Both the position numbers and the translations under genes were made by a program. A model generated the notes under the pieces. The model saw only the letters and a program-made list of their open reading frames with translations. It did no database searches and was not told the DNA's origin. From Bolinopsis microptera (taxonomy: Eukaryota > Ctenophora > Tentaculata > Lobata > Bolinopsidae), in contig NC_087080.1 of the NCBI RefSeq assembly GCF_026151205.1, positions 2,025,096 to 2,089,095 on the forward strand: a stretch of 64,000 bases of DNA, given 5' to 3'. Every line of letters begins with the position of its first letter. The first letter of the stretch is position 1. This document shows, one piece after another, positions 1 through 9,844 of the stretch.

Positions 1-219
1 CTCTGTAAAAATATAGTAAGACAGGTTGCTCAACTTAACAAACTACGATGTCCTGGATGTGAGGATGAGCTATTTTCCCCCTACTTCATCTACACGAACA
101 GCTCTCTATGCTGGATAAGCTTCGAAAGTATTTTGAAGAGGTTCGGGGTGCCATACTTGCGACATTACCTGAACTTTACACCATATTTCAAGCCAAACTT
201 TCACATTCAGACGATCTAG
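1..219 (+). CDS. Partial open frame at window edge, unrecognised
   Basis: Frame 1 is open from the first base to a TAG at 217-219 (72 codons) with no start in the window, so it would be the 3' part of a longer exon or element. It contains a CxxC pair (RCPGCE, about residues 17-22) followed by an aromatic-rich stretch. I do not recognise the family. It may be the tail of a mobile-element protein, because everything downstream to 3,900 is repeat or element remnant. An open frame of this length can occur by chance. Confidence 0.2.
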   Translation, partial: LCKNIVRQVAQLNKLRCPGCEDELFSPYFIYTNSSLCWISFESILKRFGVPYLRHYLNFTPYFKPNFHIQTI

Positions 220-333
220 ATCGCGATCAAGAATGTTACATTTCCATTGGCCACAACTTGCTGCTAACAGTAGGGGCTGACTCACTATATTACGGAAGGT
301 ATCTGTCATCTGACAGATGGGTATAGGACGCAG

Positions 334-528
334 CGGCCGAAGTCACTGCGGCGGTGGACGGTACAGCGGAGGACGGTACAGCGGAGGACGGTACGGCGGT
401 AGTTTCCAAAAAGGTTGTACGGTGCGGCGGATCACATGACACCCACTTTACTTTGGACAGTACGGCGGTACTACTACTACTGTCTTAGGTACAGTTTCTA
501 CCGTCCACCGCCGCAGTGACTTCCGCCG
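334..528. repeat. GC-rich foldback (hairpin) element
   Basis: Bases 334-363 are the reverse complement of 499-528 over 30 nt with one mismatch; 342-363 versus 499-520 is perfect. The interior carries three 15-bp tandem units (ggacggtacagcgga type, 357-401). Base composition is far more GC-rich than the surroundings. It sits where the first copy of the 555-bp array loses its left part, so it may have inserted there or replaced that sequence. Confidence 0.8.
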
Positions 529-909
529 CAGTGACCGGTTCCCGTCAGATCTCAATGATAGTTACATTAACGAAGGCTTCAAGATCCAGATTCCAGAAGA
601 AGCGGAAGTCCGACGGCTGTCAGACAACAGGAAAAAGTAAACCAATTAAGAAGGGTAAAGCTAAAGTCTGACTGATGACTTCCTACGAACAAACCTTAAA
701 TACCCTCACCCTCTACTATACAGAGAGTTAACCTCGTTTACAATAGTTTTTAGTAATGTCTCCTCCATCCGAAAGTGCAATTGTTAGTGTCGGCGGGATT
801 AACCTCTCGTCCAGCTGAAGACGATTTACACATGTATTTTGAAAGCTCCTGCTAATACAATCTTTTCGTATCACTAATCACTTATATGTTTTAAATAATC
901 CCCCTCCAG

Positions 910-986
910 ACCTCTCGTCCCGTTTCATCTTGAAGGAGATGTCCATCCGGAGTGATAGTGCACCACCAGATATTCAGGGAAAAGAG
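910..986 (+). CDS. Candidate internal exon in the 555-bp unit
   Basis: A pyrimidine-rich acceptor (ccccctccag) ends at 909. The frame AC|CTC TCG TCC is open to a possible donor gag|gtagat at 986/987, or to a TGA shortly after. It encodes LSSRFILKEMSIRSDSAPPD plus a few residues. The copy at 1467-1543 is identical in protein. The third copy (from 2021) carries a 7-bp duplication (atccgga) that shifts the frame. Preservation of the frame between copies may reflect recent duplication rather than selection. Function unknown. Confidence 0.3.
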
Positions 987-1109
987 GTAGATCGTTGAAT
1001 TTATCGTGATCAATGTCTTCCTCCGACTGTTGAACTTTAAAGTCAGCATCTCCGTCTTCTTCTGCTTTAGACTTCCTACTGGGTATTCTCGCTATTTTAC
1101 TTCATCTAG

Positions 1110-1197
1110 CAATGATAGTTACATTAACGAAGGCTTCAAGATCCAGATTCCAGAAGAAGCGGAAGTCCGACGGCTGTCAGACAACAGGAAAAAGTAA
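1110..1197 (+). CDS. Candidate terminal exon in the 555-bp unit (three copies)
   Basis: The acceptor tattttacttcatctag precedes C|AAT GAT AGT, which runs 29 codons to TAA and encodes NDSYINEGFKIQIPEEAEVR plus RLSDNRKK. Copies at 553-640 (acceptor lost to the neighbouring foldback) and 1664-1751 encode the same peptide. The charged Lys-rich end looks like a genuine C-terminus. Its phase (one leading base) does not fit the best donor of the upstream candidate exon, so the real gene model is unclear. No known family. Confidence 0.3.
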
Positions 1198-2044
1198 ACC
1201 AATTAAGAAGGGTAAAGCTAAAGTCTGACTGATGACTTCCTACGAACAAACCTTAAATACCCTCACCCTCTACTATACAGAGAGTTAACCTCGTTTACAA
1301 TAGTTTTTAGTAATGTCTCCTCCATCCGAAAGTGCAATTGTTAGTGTCGGCGGGATTAACCTCTCGTCCAGCTGAAGACGATTTACACATGTATTTTGAA
1401 AGCTCCTGCTAATACAATCTTTTCGTATCACTAATCACTTATATGTTTTAAATAATCCCCCTCCAGACCTCTCGTCCCGTTTCATCTTGAAGGAGATGTC
1501 CATCCGGAGTGATAGTGCACCACCAGATATTCAGGGAAAAGAGGTAGATCGTTGAATTTATCGTAATCAATAGTCTTCCTCCGACTGTTTCCTCCGACAG
1601 CAGCTCCGTCTTCTTCTGCTTTAAACTTCCTACTGGGTATTCTCGCTATTTTACTTCATCTAGCAATGATAGTTACATTAACGAAGGCTTCAAGATCCAG
1701 ATTCCAGAAGAAGCGGAAGTCCGACGGCTGTCAGACAACAGGAAAAAGTAAACCAATTAAGAAGGGTAAAGCTAAAGTCTGACTGATGACTTCCTACGAA
1801 CAAACCTTAAATACCCTCACCCTCTACTATACAGAGAGTTAACCTCGTTTACAATAGTTTTTAGTAATGTCTCCTCCATCCGAAAGTGCAATTGTTAGTG
1901 TCGGCGGGATTAACCTCTCGTCCAGCTGAAGACGATTTACACATGTATTTTGAAAGCTCCTGCCGATACAATCTTTTCGTATCATTAATCACTTATATGT
2001 TTTAAATAATCCCCCTCCAGACCTCTCGTCCCGTTTCATCTTGA

Positions 2045-2188
2045 ATGAGATGTCCATCCGGAATCCGGATTGATAGTGATGAATCATATCGGCATTTCAT
2101 CTTCAACAGACCTGCTAATCTAATGATGACTGTATCCGACAAGAAGACGGAAGATTACGCAAAGAGTGCTCGGAGCAGCAGGCATTGA
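2045..2188 (+). pseudogene. 47-codon frame continuing the array exon after a 7-bp duplication
   Basis: ATG at 2045 runs to TGA at 2186-2188. The upstream exon frame (from 2021) is thrown out by a duplicated atccgga near 2056-2069. Downstream, the frame is open through residues such as DESYRHFIFNRPANLMM. It therefore looks like the last array copy flows into unique coding sequence that the duplication broke. A possible polyA signal (aataaa) lies near 2,574. Identity unknown; low confidence. Confidence 0.25.
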
Positions 2189-2733
2189 TGACTTTGCAGC
2201 TGGTTCTCTAGACTATACTACTCTCATATTGGCATCCTTTATTCCCTGGAAAACATCAAAATATTTTGCGCTGGACACGTCGCCTACAAATTCCTTTCAA
2301 CGATCCTTCTCTATGCGGACATTTATGACATCCAGGAGATCTCCTGCCACACTTCCCCAAACAGCTCCCGTCAGCATGGTGCGGCATCTTACATAACCCC
2401 CGATATTGCAGCCTGGCAAACTTTTGGAACATTGTCATTTGTCAACTTTATAAATATACACAATGTACTAGAGTCAGAGACTGATATGTGATATTTTTTT
2501 TAGTTGCCGTTATTATTTATGATGTTATATTTTTGATTTTCAATTATCTTAAAATTTGTATTTCTTGTTACACAATAAAACAACAATGCCTAGAACCGTT
2601 TTTAAAAGAAACAGTTTAGAAATTTCCTAGTTAACTCCCTTATGCAAATAATCTGAATTAAAATTTCGAAATATGTTAAATAAATTCCACGGGAATAATT
2701 AAAGGTAAATGCGAATAGTTGCGAATATTTTAT

Positions 2734-2995
2734 CTAAAGATCTAATAAATTAATTCCACAGGAATAACCAAAAGCAAATGTGAACGACTTATCTAACACA
2801 ATCGTAGGCATAACAAGTTCTAGTCCAACCAGGTTATCTGAGAAAATGCAAAACCTCTTGAATCCATGTTTACTAGTCTGAAAACGATGCTGCCTGCCGT
2901 TCCGTATCAAACTCTGATGTAGACTCCTGTCGTTTTCGGGTGTTAAATTCAATGTATTTCCTTAACCAAACAGACTGCTTAAATTCTAAAACTCT
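2734..2995 (-). pseudogene. Polinton/Maverick-like DNA polymerase B remnant (palm region)
   Basis: Two minus-strand frames side by side resemble protein-primed family B polymerases of Polintons/Mavericks. The first (from 2995) has FKQSVWLRKYIEFNTRKR. The second (to 2734) has FKRFCIFSDNLVGLELVMPT then IVLDKSF. The segment that should lie between them is missing and the frame changes, so this is a broken copy. It lies downstream, on the same strand, of the exons at 3,323-11,719 and would be the 3' part of that gene. No catalytic YxDTD-type motif is visible. The family call rests on my recognition of the motif pattern, not on a search. Confidence 0.5.
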
Positions 2996-3174
2996 GTGGA
3001 TCTTGTCACAAACACGACCAATTTAAATATAATACTGCAGTGCTGCTACATGAATCTTGTGCTTAATCTTAGAAAAAAGGTTTGGAGCAAGTTTCTCAGA
3101 AGGAGCAACGGAGTTTACCCCTCTCCTCTCCATTGCCTTGTGAATTGCATCTGATACCATACTATCCTGATTCC

Positions 3175-3330
3175 TGCACCACCAGATATTCTGGGAATAG
3201 AGGTAGATCGTTGGATTTATCGTAATCAATAGTCTTCCTCCGACTGTTGAACTTTAAAGACAGCAGCTCCGTCTTCTTCTGCTTTAAACTTCCTACTGGG
3301 TATTCTCGCTATTTTACTTCATCTAGCATG
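3175..3330. repeat. Detached partial copy of the 555-bp unit
   Basis: The stretch from gcaccaccagatattc to cttcatctagc matches the part of the array unit just upstream of its terminal exon (compare 961-1109). It abuts the end of the minus-strand polymerase exon at 3,323. The array may therefore derive from sequence originally next to the Polinton gene. Confidence 0.8.
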
Positions 3331-3667
3331 ATGGTTGTGCTTGAAATTCACTACAATCAATTTTATGTACAATCAAAAGGTCCCTTCTTGTGAAACCTCT
3401 CAAACATCTGATACAAAAAAATTTCCTACGAGTATTCTTGCTCTGTCCACATAATAGTTTTGATAGATTTTCTACCCAGACCCAATGGCTCGTCCTGTCG
3501 TTTTCCACCAGCAGAATGTTGATGCACGTCTCACTGTCAGGATCCTCACAATGTCTGATCGGGTAGAATCCCTGGTGAAGTTCATGCGGTTTTCCTGTTG
3601 CAATCGTCCCATCATCCCATCCAAGAACATTGATAGAAACGTTGTTCAACTTCTCAACCTTACCAAT
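3323..3667 (-). CDS. Polinton-like polymerase gene, exon 3 (finger and N-terminal region)
   Basis: An acceptor (atttatttcag) precedes the exon at 3667. The frame is open to a stop at 3323. It contains KVEKLNNVSINVLGWDDGT, a WVWVENLSKLL segment and a C-x2-C-x12-H-x3-C finger (CIRCLRGFTRRDLLIVHKIDC region). This order is typical of the N-terminal part of Polinton/Maverick polymerase proteins. Exon 2 lies about 7.1 kb upstream (10,931), the gap being filled by a LINE and an inverted Penelope dimer. The exon end is uncertain because the repeat fragment at 3,175-3,330 directly follows. It is probably no longer functional, since the palm region downstream is broken. Confidence 0.55.
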   Translation of the reverse strand: MGKVEKLNNVSINVLGWDDGTIATGKPHELHQGFYPIRHCEDPDSETCINILLVENDRTSHWVWVENLSKLLCGQSKNTRRKFFCIRCLRGFTRRDLLIVHKIDCSEFQAQPSC

Positions 3668-3789
3668 CTGAAATAAATAGTGGATGATCATGAGTTGTTT
3701 AGCTTGCACAGCCGGCGACATATGATTCTAAGCTAAACTAAACTAGGAAGCCCGGTCACAGGTAGCTATAGGAAGGTAATAGTAATACT

Positions 3790-3985
3790 AATAGTACAGC
3801 CGATACAAATTTAACTTGCACTGAACACAACGTAATAATCACAAAACCGATCAAAATTTCGCTAGCAAATTTAAGCATCTGCACGTTCAACACCGTTACC
3901 ATGGTTACTTTGCAACTACCTATTTCTCATCTAATTTGCACGTGGGCGCTCGTGCAGACAGACAAAAACAATTCTTTAATTATTT
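3790..3985. repeat. Dispersed repeat shared with 25,500-25,735
   Basis: Shared blocks include aacacaacgtaat, gttaccatggtta/gttaccaaggtta, gcaactacctatttctc and tttgcacgtgggcg. It lies immediately upstream of the LINE ORF1 pieces and may be the 5' region of that LINE. Confidence 0.65.
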
Positions 3986-4209
3986 TAAGCTATATCATGA
4001 TCATAAGTCTAAGATTAAGGAAGTGGAACATGGATTAGCACCGACTATTGTAGATAATTTTAAAATTGCTGGTAGCACTAATTACAATTCTCACCTCACT
4101 GATTGGTGTAGGGAAGCTGATACCGGTCATATTCATCTTCACGGAGCTCTTCTGATAATGAGCAACGCGAGTACGGTTGTAATGCTTGGGAAACTTCAGC
4201 TGATCTTTT

Positions 4210-4272
4210 CAGTTCAGTAAATACACTTTTCAATACGTTGCCAGTTCAGTAAATACACTTTTCAATACGTTG
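4210..4272 (+). repeat. 32-bp tandem duplication
   Basis: cagttcagtaaatacacttt and the following caatacgttg occur twice with a 32-bp offset (4210 and 4242). The duplication lies at the upstream limit of the LINE ORF1 frame. Because 32 is not a multiple of three, it may have broken the original N-terminal frame. Confidence 0.85.
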
Positions 4273-4729
4273 TTGCTCGCTTATCAGTTACTTATCATTA
4301 CGTTGATAAGACTTGCTTGTTTAACCGGTGCCGTGGTTGTGTGATGTATAAATCTGAGAAATACGTGGCTTATAAGCTTGATGAAGTGAGAGATGATGGA
4401 GCTGAATGGATCCGGAAAACTCTCCAGCTTGTTAAATCAAATCATGTTAACGCGTGTGTAGCTCAGGGTTTCATTGGTAGAAGAGAAATCACTAGGGAAG
4501 TCATGGCTCAGAGTCTCAATTCTGCGTTAAAAGTTATGTATAGGCAATCATTGTACATTGATCAGATGGAGAAGTATAACCAGAAATTGCACTCCGATGT
4601 AATTTACAGCCAGGGGACAATAGTTGTATTGCAGAAAGAACTGCTAGCTGCCAAAGACGAGCAGCTTGATTACTTGAAATCTGAGGTTGTAGCATCAGTT
4701 GAGAATACTGTGAAATCAGAGTTAAAGAC
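4221..4729 (+). pseudogene. LINE ORF1-like protein, 5' part (split by Penelope insertion)
   Basis: The frame is open from after a TAA at 4218 to the insertion point. The first ATG is at about 4344. The segment has a long alpha-helical, probably coiled-coil region (about 4500-4720; e.g. LQKELLAAKDEQLDYLKSEV), as in ORF1 proteins of non-LTR retrotransposons. It stops matching at the 13-bp duplication 4717-4729. The frame at the duplication is the same as that of the 3' part at 9,978, so the two pieces are halves of one ORF separated by the 5.2-kb insertion. No ORF2 follows the 3' part, so the element was probably incomplete before the insertion. Confidence 0.6.
4717..4729. other. 13-bp target-site duplication, left copy
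   Basis: cagagttaaagac occurs at 4717-4729 and again at 9965-9977, directly flanking the inverted Penelope dimer. Beyond it, the left side is ORF1 5' sequence and the right side is ORF1 3' sequence in the same frame. Confidence 0.85.
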
Positions 4730-4801
4730 TGATATCTGGATATTATCCGGTTGGAAGAGACAAGGACAAGTGAAACAAGGAAGTTAGGAGTAAGGGCAAA
4801 T

Positions 4802-4825
4802 TTTCGGCGTCAACGCCATCTTCAG
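4802..4825 (-). ncRNA. Hammerhead-ribozyme-like core, minus copy
   Basis: Mirror of the motif at 9821-9844: CTGAAGA, a GGCG/CGCC stem, then GAAA, in the 3' region of the minus Penelope copy. Sequence identical to the plus copy. Confidence 0.35.
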
Positions 4826-5024
4826 GCTAAAATTGTTATAAATGTTAGTATATAATAAATGCTTCCATACTAGTTAAAATGCTAAATTAAAATTACACAC
4901 ACTGAATACAGGTTACATCAAATGGTATTATAATACATTACATTGAAAATAGTGATGTACACACGTTTTACACTCTGTCCAAGTACATAATATCTACTGA
5001 ACAGCAGGGTCGTGTGCTATTTGT

Positions 5025-7139
5025 TTAAATTTGTCTTTGAATATGTTGTAAAAGAAATCCCTTAAGCTTCTCGCACTCTTCTTTGTTATTGATACTAGGT
5101 TTAAATAAATTAATGTAGTAAGCTTCTGTCACTTTACGTTTAATGGTGCTATATAAGTTAATTTCTAAAATATCGAAGGAAATATCTGGTTCTATGTTAT
5201 CGTGAAACTCTGAATAATGAGCAGCCAACGCATTATCAGGATAGGTTAAAGGCCTGTTGACTGCTCTTCGATGCTCTGAAAATCTATCGTGTGCTGTTCT
5301 ACTCGTTTCCCCTATATATAGCTCTTGACATAATTTACACGTAACTTTGTATATGACACATTTTGGTTTGCAGTCGTGATTTGTTGTGATGAGTGGACAT
5401 ATGATACAGTTTGGTATGGTGCAGTGTGGTTTGTCGTGTGGTCGTGATGAACATAAGATCTCTGAGAGTTTCTTACCTGGTGTGAATATGAATTTGACCG
5501 GTAAGTTGTGTGAGAGGGCAAATTGAGTGACTTCTTTGGAAAATGGCTCGTTGATGAATGGTAGAGTGCATGTTACGTGGTCGGTATCTTGTATGTTTGA
5601 TGATGAAGGGTTATGACGTGTTGTAGGTGAGAGAGGGTGAAGTCGTCCTGTTTTGTTTATACGTCGTGGGTCTTGGTAACCGTTGTTGACCAACAAGTTG
5701 TCTACTATCTTCATGGACTCTTCTTTATACTCTGGTGTTGATGAGCAAAAAGCAGCCGTTTTGTAGAAGTTCTTGATGGTTGCTACTTTAGTTCCCTCAT
5801 TGTGGTGGCTGTTGGCGTGCAGTGTGATATTCTTTTTCTGCTTCTTTCTGTAGAATTTGTGGTGTAGTGTTCCCTGTTCGTCGATCTTTATCTGGGTGTC
5901 GAGGAATGGGGTGAAATCCTGACGGCTTTCCGGATAGTCAATTTCCCATTTGAGCAACTGGTCTGGGTCCTCGTTTGAGATGGACTCCACTATCCTCAGA
6001 GCTTCTTCTTTGGAGCTGGCTAGACTCCCGGCATCATCCACGTATCTCCGGTAGAATGAGACGTGTAAATCAGTGTAAATCGATCTTCTCTCGAACATAT
6101 ATACTCGTACTATCGCTCCTATTGGTGATGGTTGGCACCCCATGAATAGACCAATTTTCTGGAGGTAGAGTCTTGAGTGATATGTAAAGTATGAGTTGGT
6201 GAAGACGAATTCAAGGATCTTGTGGATGTGCGTGAGTGTTAGACCCCAGGTGTCGAGGTCTTCCCAATGTTCTTCGGTGAGTGTAATGAGGTCTTGAATG
6301 CAGCCACTGATGTTGATGTTTGTGTACAGTGCTGTGACGTCAGCTGTGAAGAATGAGAGACCTGAGAGTTGTTGATGTGACATGTTTTGAAGCTCTTCTA
6401 GGTGAGTGTGTATATTGCTCAGGTGAGATGGAACATGATTAAGCAGAGGAGATAGAATAGATTTAACAATCCAAGCAAGCTTCTCAGAAGGGGAATTTAT
6501 ACAAGACACAATTGGACGTATTTTACAATTAGAAATAATATCTACATCTGAAACTAAGACATTACAATCAAATTTATGAGTTTTCTGTATTAAATAAATA
6601 GTCGGTAGTTGGGTATTATGTGATTTAAATAAGTCTACTGTTTTGCTGTCATAATTACACATCCTACTTATCTCTGTCCATAACACATTACTCTCAGTCT
6701 CTAGTCTCTCAGTAACCCTGTTGATGAGGCGGCTGTAGGAGACTTCTGAGGGGTTTGCTATTGGTTGGATCCGATTTTGTCGCGTGGTGGTAGGTGCAAC
6801 GTAGGTGTACGCTTCTTGCGAGGTCATGTCTGACAGATGTTTCTGCGTAATCTGCTGTTGTACTCCACTGCTCATAATCACAAACTCACCCCCCTTGTCG
6901 CTTCTCGAGAAGTGGAGTTCTTCTTTTCTTGCAATCAAGGATTTGAGTCCCTCCCGTTGTTTTGCTGTTAGGTTAGAGGGTACTTTACTGTGTTCTAATC
7001 TGGTGTTAATGATGTAACACAGTTGGCGGAGGTGATGTTCCATGGCGAGGTTGGTGGTGGGTGGAGCACCAGCAAACGGTCGTTGAAATGGCACGTTTTT
7101 CGACTTAATAAATGCGAAGCTGGTCGGGCATGTATCATC
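5025..7139 (-). CDS. Penelope-like reverse transcriptase with GIY-YIG endonuclease, 5'-truncated copy
   Basis: One open frame covers the RT and endonuclease of a Penelope-like element. The fingers/palm region has KIRPIVSCINSPSEKLAW, LSFFTADVTALYTNI (catalytic Asp) and FMGCQPSPIGAI. The YVDD box lies at 6033-6044. The C-terminal third is the GIY-YIG nuclease: IYKVTCKLCQELYIGETSR, conserved Arg/Glu/His in DRFSEHRR, and a Glu in TEAYYINLFKP. The copy begins inside the protein (DTCPTSFAF) because it is truncated at 7139. Upstream codons to 7205 belong to the junction with the other copy and are not native. The catalytic residues appear intact, but no proper N-terminus remains. Confidence 0.85.
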   Translation of the reverse strand, partial: DDTCPTSFAFIKSKNVPFQRPFAGAPPTTNLAMEHHLRQLCYIINTRLEHSKVPSNLTAKQREGLKSLIARKEELHFSRSDKGGEFVIMSSGVQQQITQKHLSDMTSQEAYTYVAPTTTRQNRIQPIANPSEVSYSRLINRVTERLETESNVLWTEISRMCNYDSKTVDLFKSHNTQLPTIYLIQKTHKFDCNVLVSDVDIISNCKIRPIVSCINSPSEKLAWIVKSILSPLLNHVPSHLSNIHTHLEELQNMSHQQLSGLSFFTADVTALYTNINISGCIQDLITLTEEHWEDLDTWGLTLTHIHKILEFVFTNSYFTYHSRLYLQKIGLFMGCQPSPIGAIVRVYMFERRSIYTDLHVSFYRRYVDDAGSLASSKEEALRIVESISNEDPDQLLKWEIDYPESRQDFTPFLDTQIKIDEQGTLHHKFYRKKQKKNITLHANSHHNEGTKVATIKNFYKTAAFCSSTPEYKEESMKIVDNLLVNNGYQDPRRINKTGRLHPLSPTTRHNPSSSNIQDTDHVTCTLPFINEPFSKEVTQFALSHNLPVKFIFTPGKKLSEILCSSRPHDKPHCTIPNCIICPLITTNHDCKPKCVIYKVTCKLCQELYIGETSRTAHDRFSEHRRAVNRPLTYPDNALAAHYSEFHDNIEPDISFDILEINLYSTIKRKVTEAYYINLFKPSINNKEECEKLKGFLLQHIQRQI

Positions 7140-7140
7140 A

Positions 7141-9621
7141 AATGTAGACTGTCTGGGAGACCAGAGTTTTATGAGATATGTCAAATGTTTAGTGATAACA
7201 ACCACGATGTTAAGGAGTCATCTAAACAGAGATTGATTCATAAGTTTAATGCTCTCAGTACTCCCACCCACACCTATCAGTCTAATGTGTCACACGACTC
7301 CACCTCTACCATCGAGCCACCTAGCAGCAAAGTATCTGCGGTAGGCGTTGTCCTCAACGAGAATGAGACTAACGTCCTCAGCTTAGGCCCCAAGTTCGCC
7401 CTAGCACCCCGAGTAGATGAACGCCTCAAGAAAGATGTGCAGATCAGCCTTGCTCAGACCGCCTACCGGCTCCGCTGGAAAACCTGTTTTTCAGATGAGA
7501 TCCCAGATGATACATGCCCGACCAGCTTCGCATTTATTAAGTCGAAAAACGTGCCATTTCAACGACCGTTTGCTGGTGCTCCACCCACCACCAACCTCGC
7601 CATGGAACATCACCTCCGCCAACTGTGTTACATCATTAACACCAGATTAGAACACAGTAAAGTACCCTCTAACCTAACAGCAAAACAACGGGAGGGACTC
7701 AAATCCTTGATTGCAAGAAAAGAAGAACTCCACTTCTCGAGAAGCGACAAGGGGGGGTGAGTTTGTGATTATGAGCAGTGGAGTACAACAGCAGATTACG
7801 CAGAAACATCTGTCAGACATGACCTCGCAAGAAGCGTACACCTACGTTGCACCTACCACCACGCGACAAAATCGGATCCAACCAATAGCAAACCCCTCAG
7901 AAGTCTCCTACAGCCGCCTCATCAACAGGGTTACTGAGAGACTAGAGACTGAGAGTAATGTGTTATGGACAGAGATAAGTAGGATGTGTAATTATGACAG
8001 CAAAACAGTAGACTTATTTAAATCACATAATACCCAACTACCGACTATTTATTTAATACAGAAAACTCATAAATTTGATTGTAATGTCTTAGTTTCAGAT
8101 GTAGATATTATTTCTAATTGTAAAATACGTCCAATTGTGTCTTGTATAAATTCCCCTTCTGAGAAGCTTGCTTGGATTGTTAAATCTATTCTATCTCCTC
8201 TGCTTAATCATGTTCCATCTCACCTGAGCAATATACACACTCACCTAGAAGAGCTTCAAAACATGTCACATCAACAACTCTCAGGTCTCTCATTCTTCAC
8301 AGCTGACGTCACAGCACTGTACACAAACATCAACATCAGTGGCTGCATTCAAGACCTCATTACACTCACCGAAGAACATTGGGAAGACCTCGACACCTGG
8401 GGTCTAACACTCACGCACATCCACAAGATCCTTGAATTCGTCTTCACCAACTCATACTTTACATATCACTCAAGACTCTACCTCCAGAAAATTGGTCTAT
8501 TCATGGGGTGCCAACCATCACCAATAGGAGCGATAGTACGAGTATATATGTTCGAGAGAAGATCGATTTACACTGATTTACACGTCTCATTCTACCGGAG
8601 ATACGTGGATGATGCCGGGAGTCTAGCCAGCTCCAAAGAAGAAGCTCTGAGGATAGTGGAGTCCATCTCAAACGAGGACCCAGACCAGTTGCTCAAATGG
8701 GAAATTGACTATCCGGAAAGCCGTCAGGATTTCACCCCATTCCTCGACACCCAGATAAAGATCGACGAACAGGGAACACTACACCACAAATTCTACAGAA
8801 AGAAGCAGAAAAAGAATATCACACTGCACGCCAACAGCCACCACAATGAGGGAACTAAAGTAGCAACCATCAAGAACTTCTACAAAACGGCTGCTTTTTG
8901 CTCATCAACACCAGAGTATAAAGAAGAGTCCATGAAGATAGTAGACAACTTGTTGGTCAACAACGGTTACCAAGACCCACGACGTATAAACAAAACAGGA
9001 CGACTTCACCCTCTCTCACCTACAACACGTCATAACCCTTCATCATCAAACATACAAGATACCGACCACGTAACATGCACTCTACCATTCATCAACGAGC
9101 CATTTTCCAAAGAAGTCACTCAATTTGCCCTCTCACACAACTTACCGGTCAAATTCATATTCACACCAGGTAAGAAACTCTCAGAGATCTTATGTTCATC
9201 ACGACCACACGACAAACCACACTGCACCATACCAAACTGTATCATATGTCCACTCATCACAACAAATCACGACTGCAAACCAAAATGTGTCATATACAAA
9301 GTTACGTGTAAATTATGTCAAGAGCTATATATAGGGGAAACGAGTAGAACAGCACACGATAGATTTTCAGAGCATCGAAGAGCAGTCAACAGGCCTTTAA
9401 CCTATCCTGATAATGCGTTGGCTGCTCATTATTCAGAGTTTCACGATAACATAGAACCAGATATTTCCTTCGATATTTTAGAAATTAACTTATATAGCAC
9501 CATTAAACGTAAAGTGACAGAAGCTTACTACATTAATTTATTTAAACCTAGTATCAATAACAAAGAAGAGTGCGAGAAGCTTAAGGGATTTCTTTTACAA
9601 CATATTCAAAGACAAATTTAA
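7141..9621 (+). pseudogene. Penelope-like RT/GIY-YIG protein, longer copy with one frameshift
   Basis: The same protein as the minus copy but reaching further 5', adding an N-terminal domain that includes LNENETNVLSLGPKFALAP. A run of seven G at 7751-7757 (six in the minus copy, 6889-6894) shifts the frame and creates TGA at 7758. Reading resumes in the frame that ends at 9621. Motif A Asp is at 8305-8307, YVDD at 8602-8613, the IY of the nuclease at 9292-9297 and YIG at 9328-9336. A real G insertion would disable translation, but a homopolymer sequencing error would give the same picture. Codons before 7141 belong to the reversed copy, so an ORF start at 7023 is a junction artefact. Confidence 0.85.
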
Positions 9622-9820
9622 ACAAATAGCACACGACCCTGCTGTTCAGTAGATATTATGTACTTGGACAGAGTGTAAAACGTGTGTACATCACTATTTT
9701 CAATGTAATGTATTATAATACCATTTGATGTAACCTGTATTCAGTGTGTGTAATTTTAATTTAGCATTTTAACTAGTATGGAAGCATTTATTATATACTA
9801 ACATTTATAACAATTTTAGC

Positions 9821-9844
9821 CTGAAGATGGCGTTGACGCCGAAA
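9821..9844 (+). ncRNA. Hammerhead-ribozyme-like core in the Penelope 3' region
   Basis: CTGAAGA (9821-9827) is followed by a stem GGCG/CGCC with loop TTGA (9829-9840) and then GAAA (9841-9844). This matches the CUGANGA...GAAA order of the hammerhead core. Penelope-like elements are known to carry minimal hammerheads. An unpaired T sits at the base of stem II, and I could not place a convincing stem III/cleavage triplet, so activity is doubtful. Confidence 0.4.

Larger units (their letters stand above)
553..2080 (+). repeat. About 555-bp tandem array, nearly three copies
   Basis: The landmark caatgatagttacattaacg recurs at 553, 1110 and 1664 (periods 557 and 554). The copies are almost identical until about 2,040, where the third diverges. 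A further 155-bp piece of the unit lies at 3,175-3,330, next to a polymerase exon on the opposite strand. Each unit contains two splice-bounded open frames, listed separately. High identity means recent duplication or homogenisation. Confidence 0.9.

Noticed and set aside
1213-1245. CTGATGA motif in each 555-bp unit as a hammerhead ribozyme
   Set aside because: It is followed by GAAC rather than GAAA, and no stem II or cleavage triplet can be formed.
4206-4316. TTG start for the ORF1 5' part
   Set aside because: TTG is not a usual eukaryotic start. The frame is open upstream to 4221 and the true N-terminus is unclear after the 32-bp duplication.
7023-7140. N-terminal extension of the plus Penelope ORF
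   Set aside because: These codons read backwards through the inverted minus copy and are created by the junction.
7140-7205. N-terminal extension of the minus Penelope ORF
   Set aside because: Sequence beyond the truncation point belongs to the plus copy's N-terminal region read in antisense.
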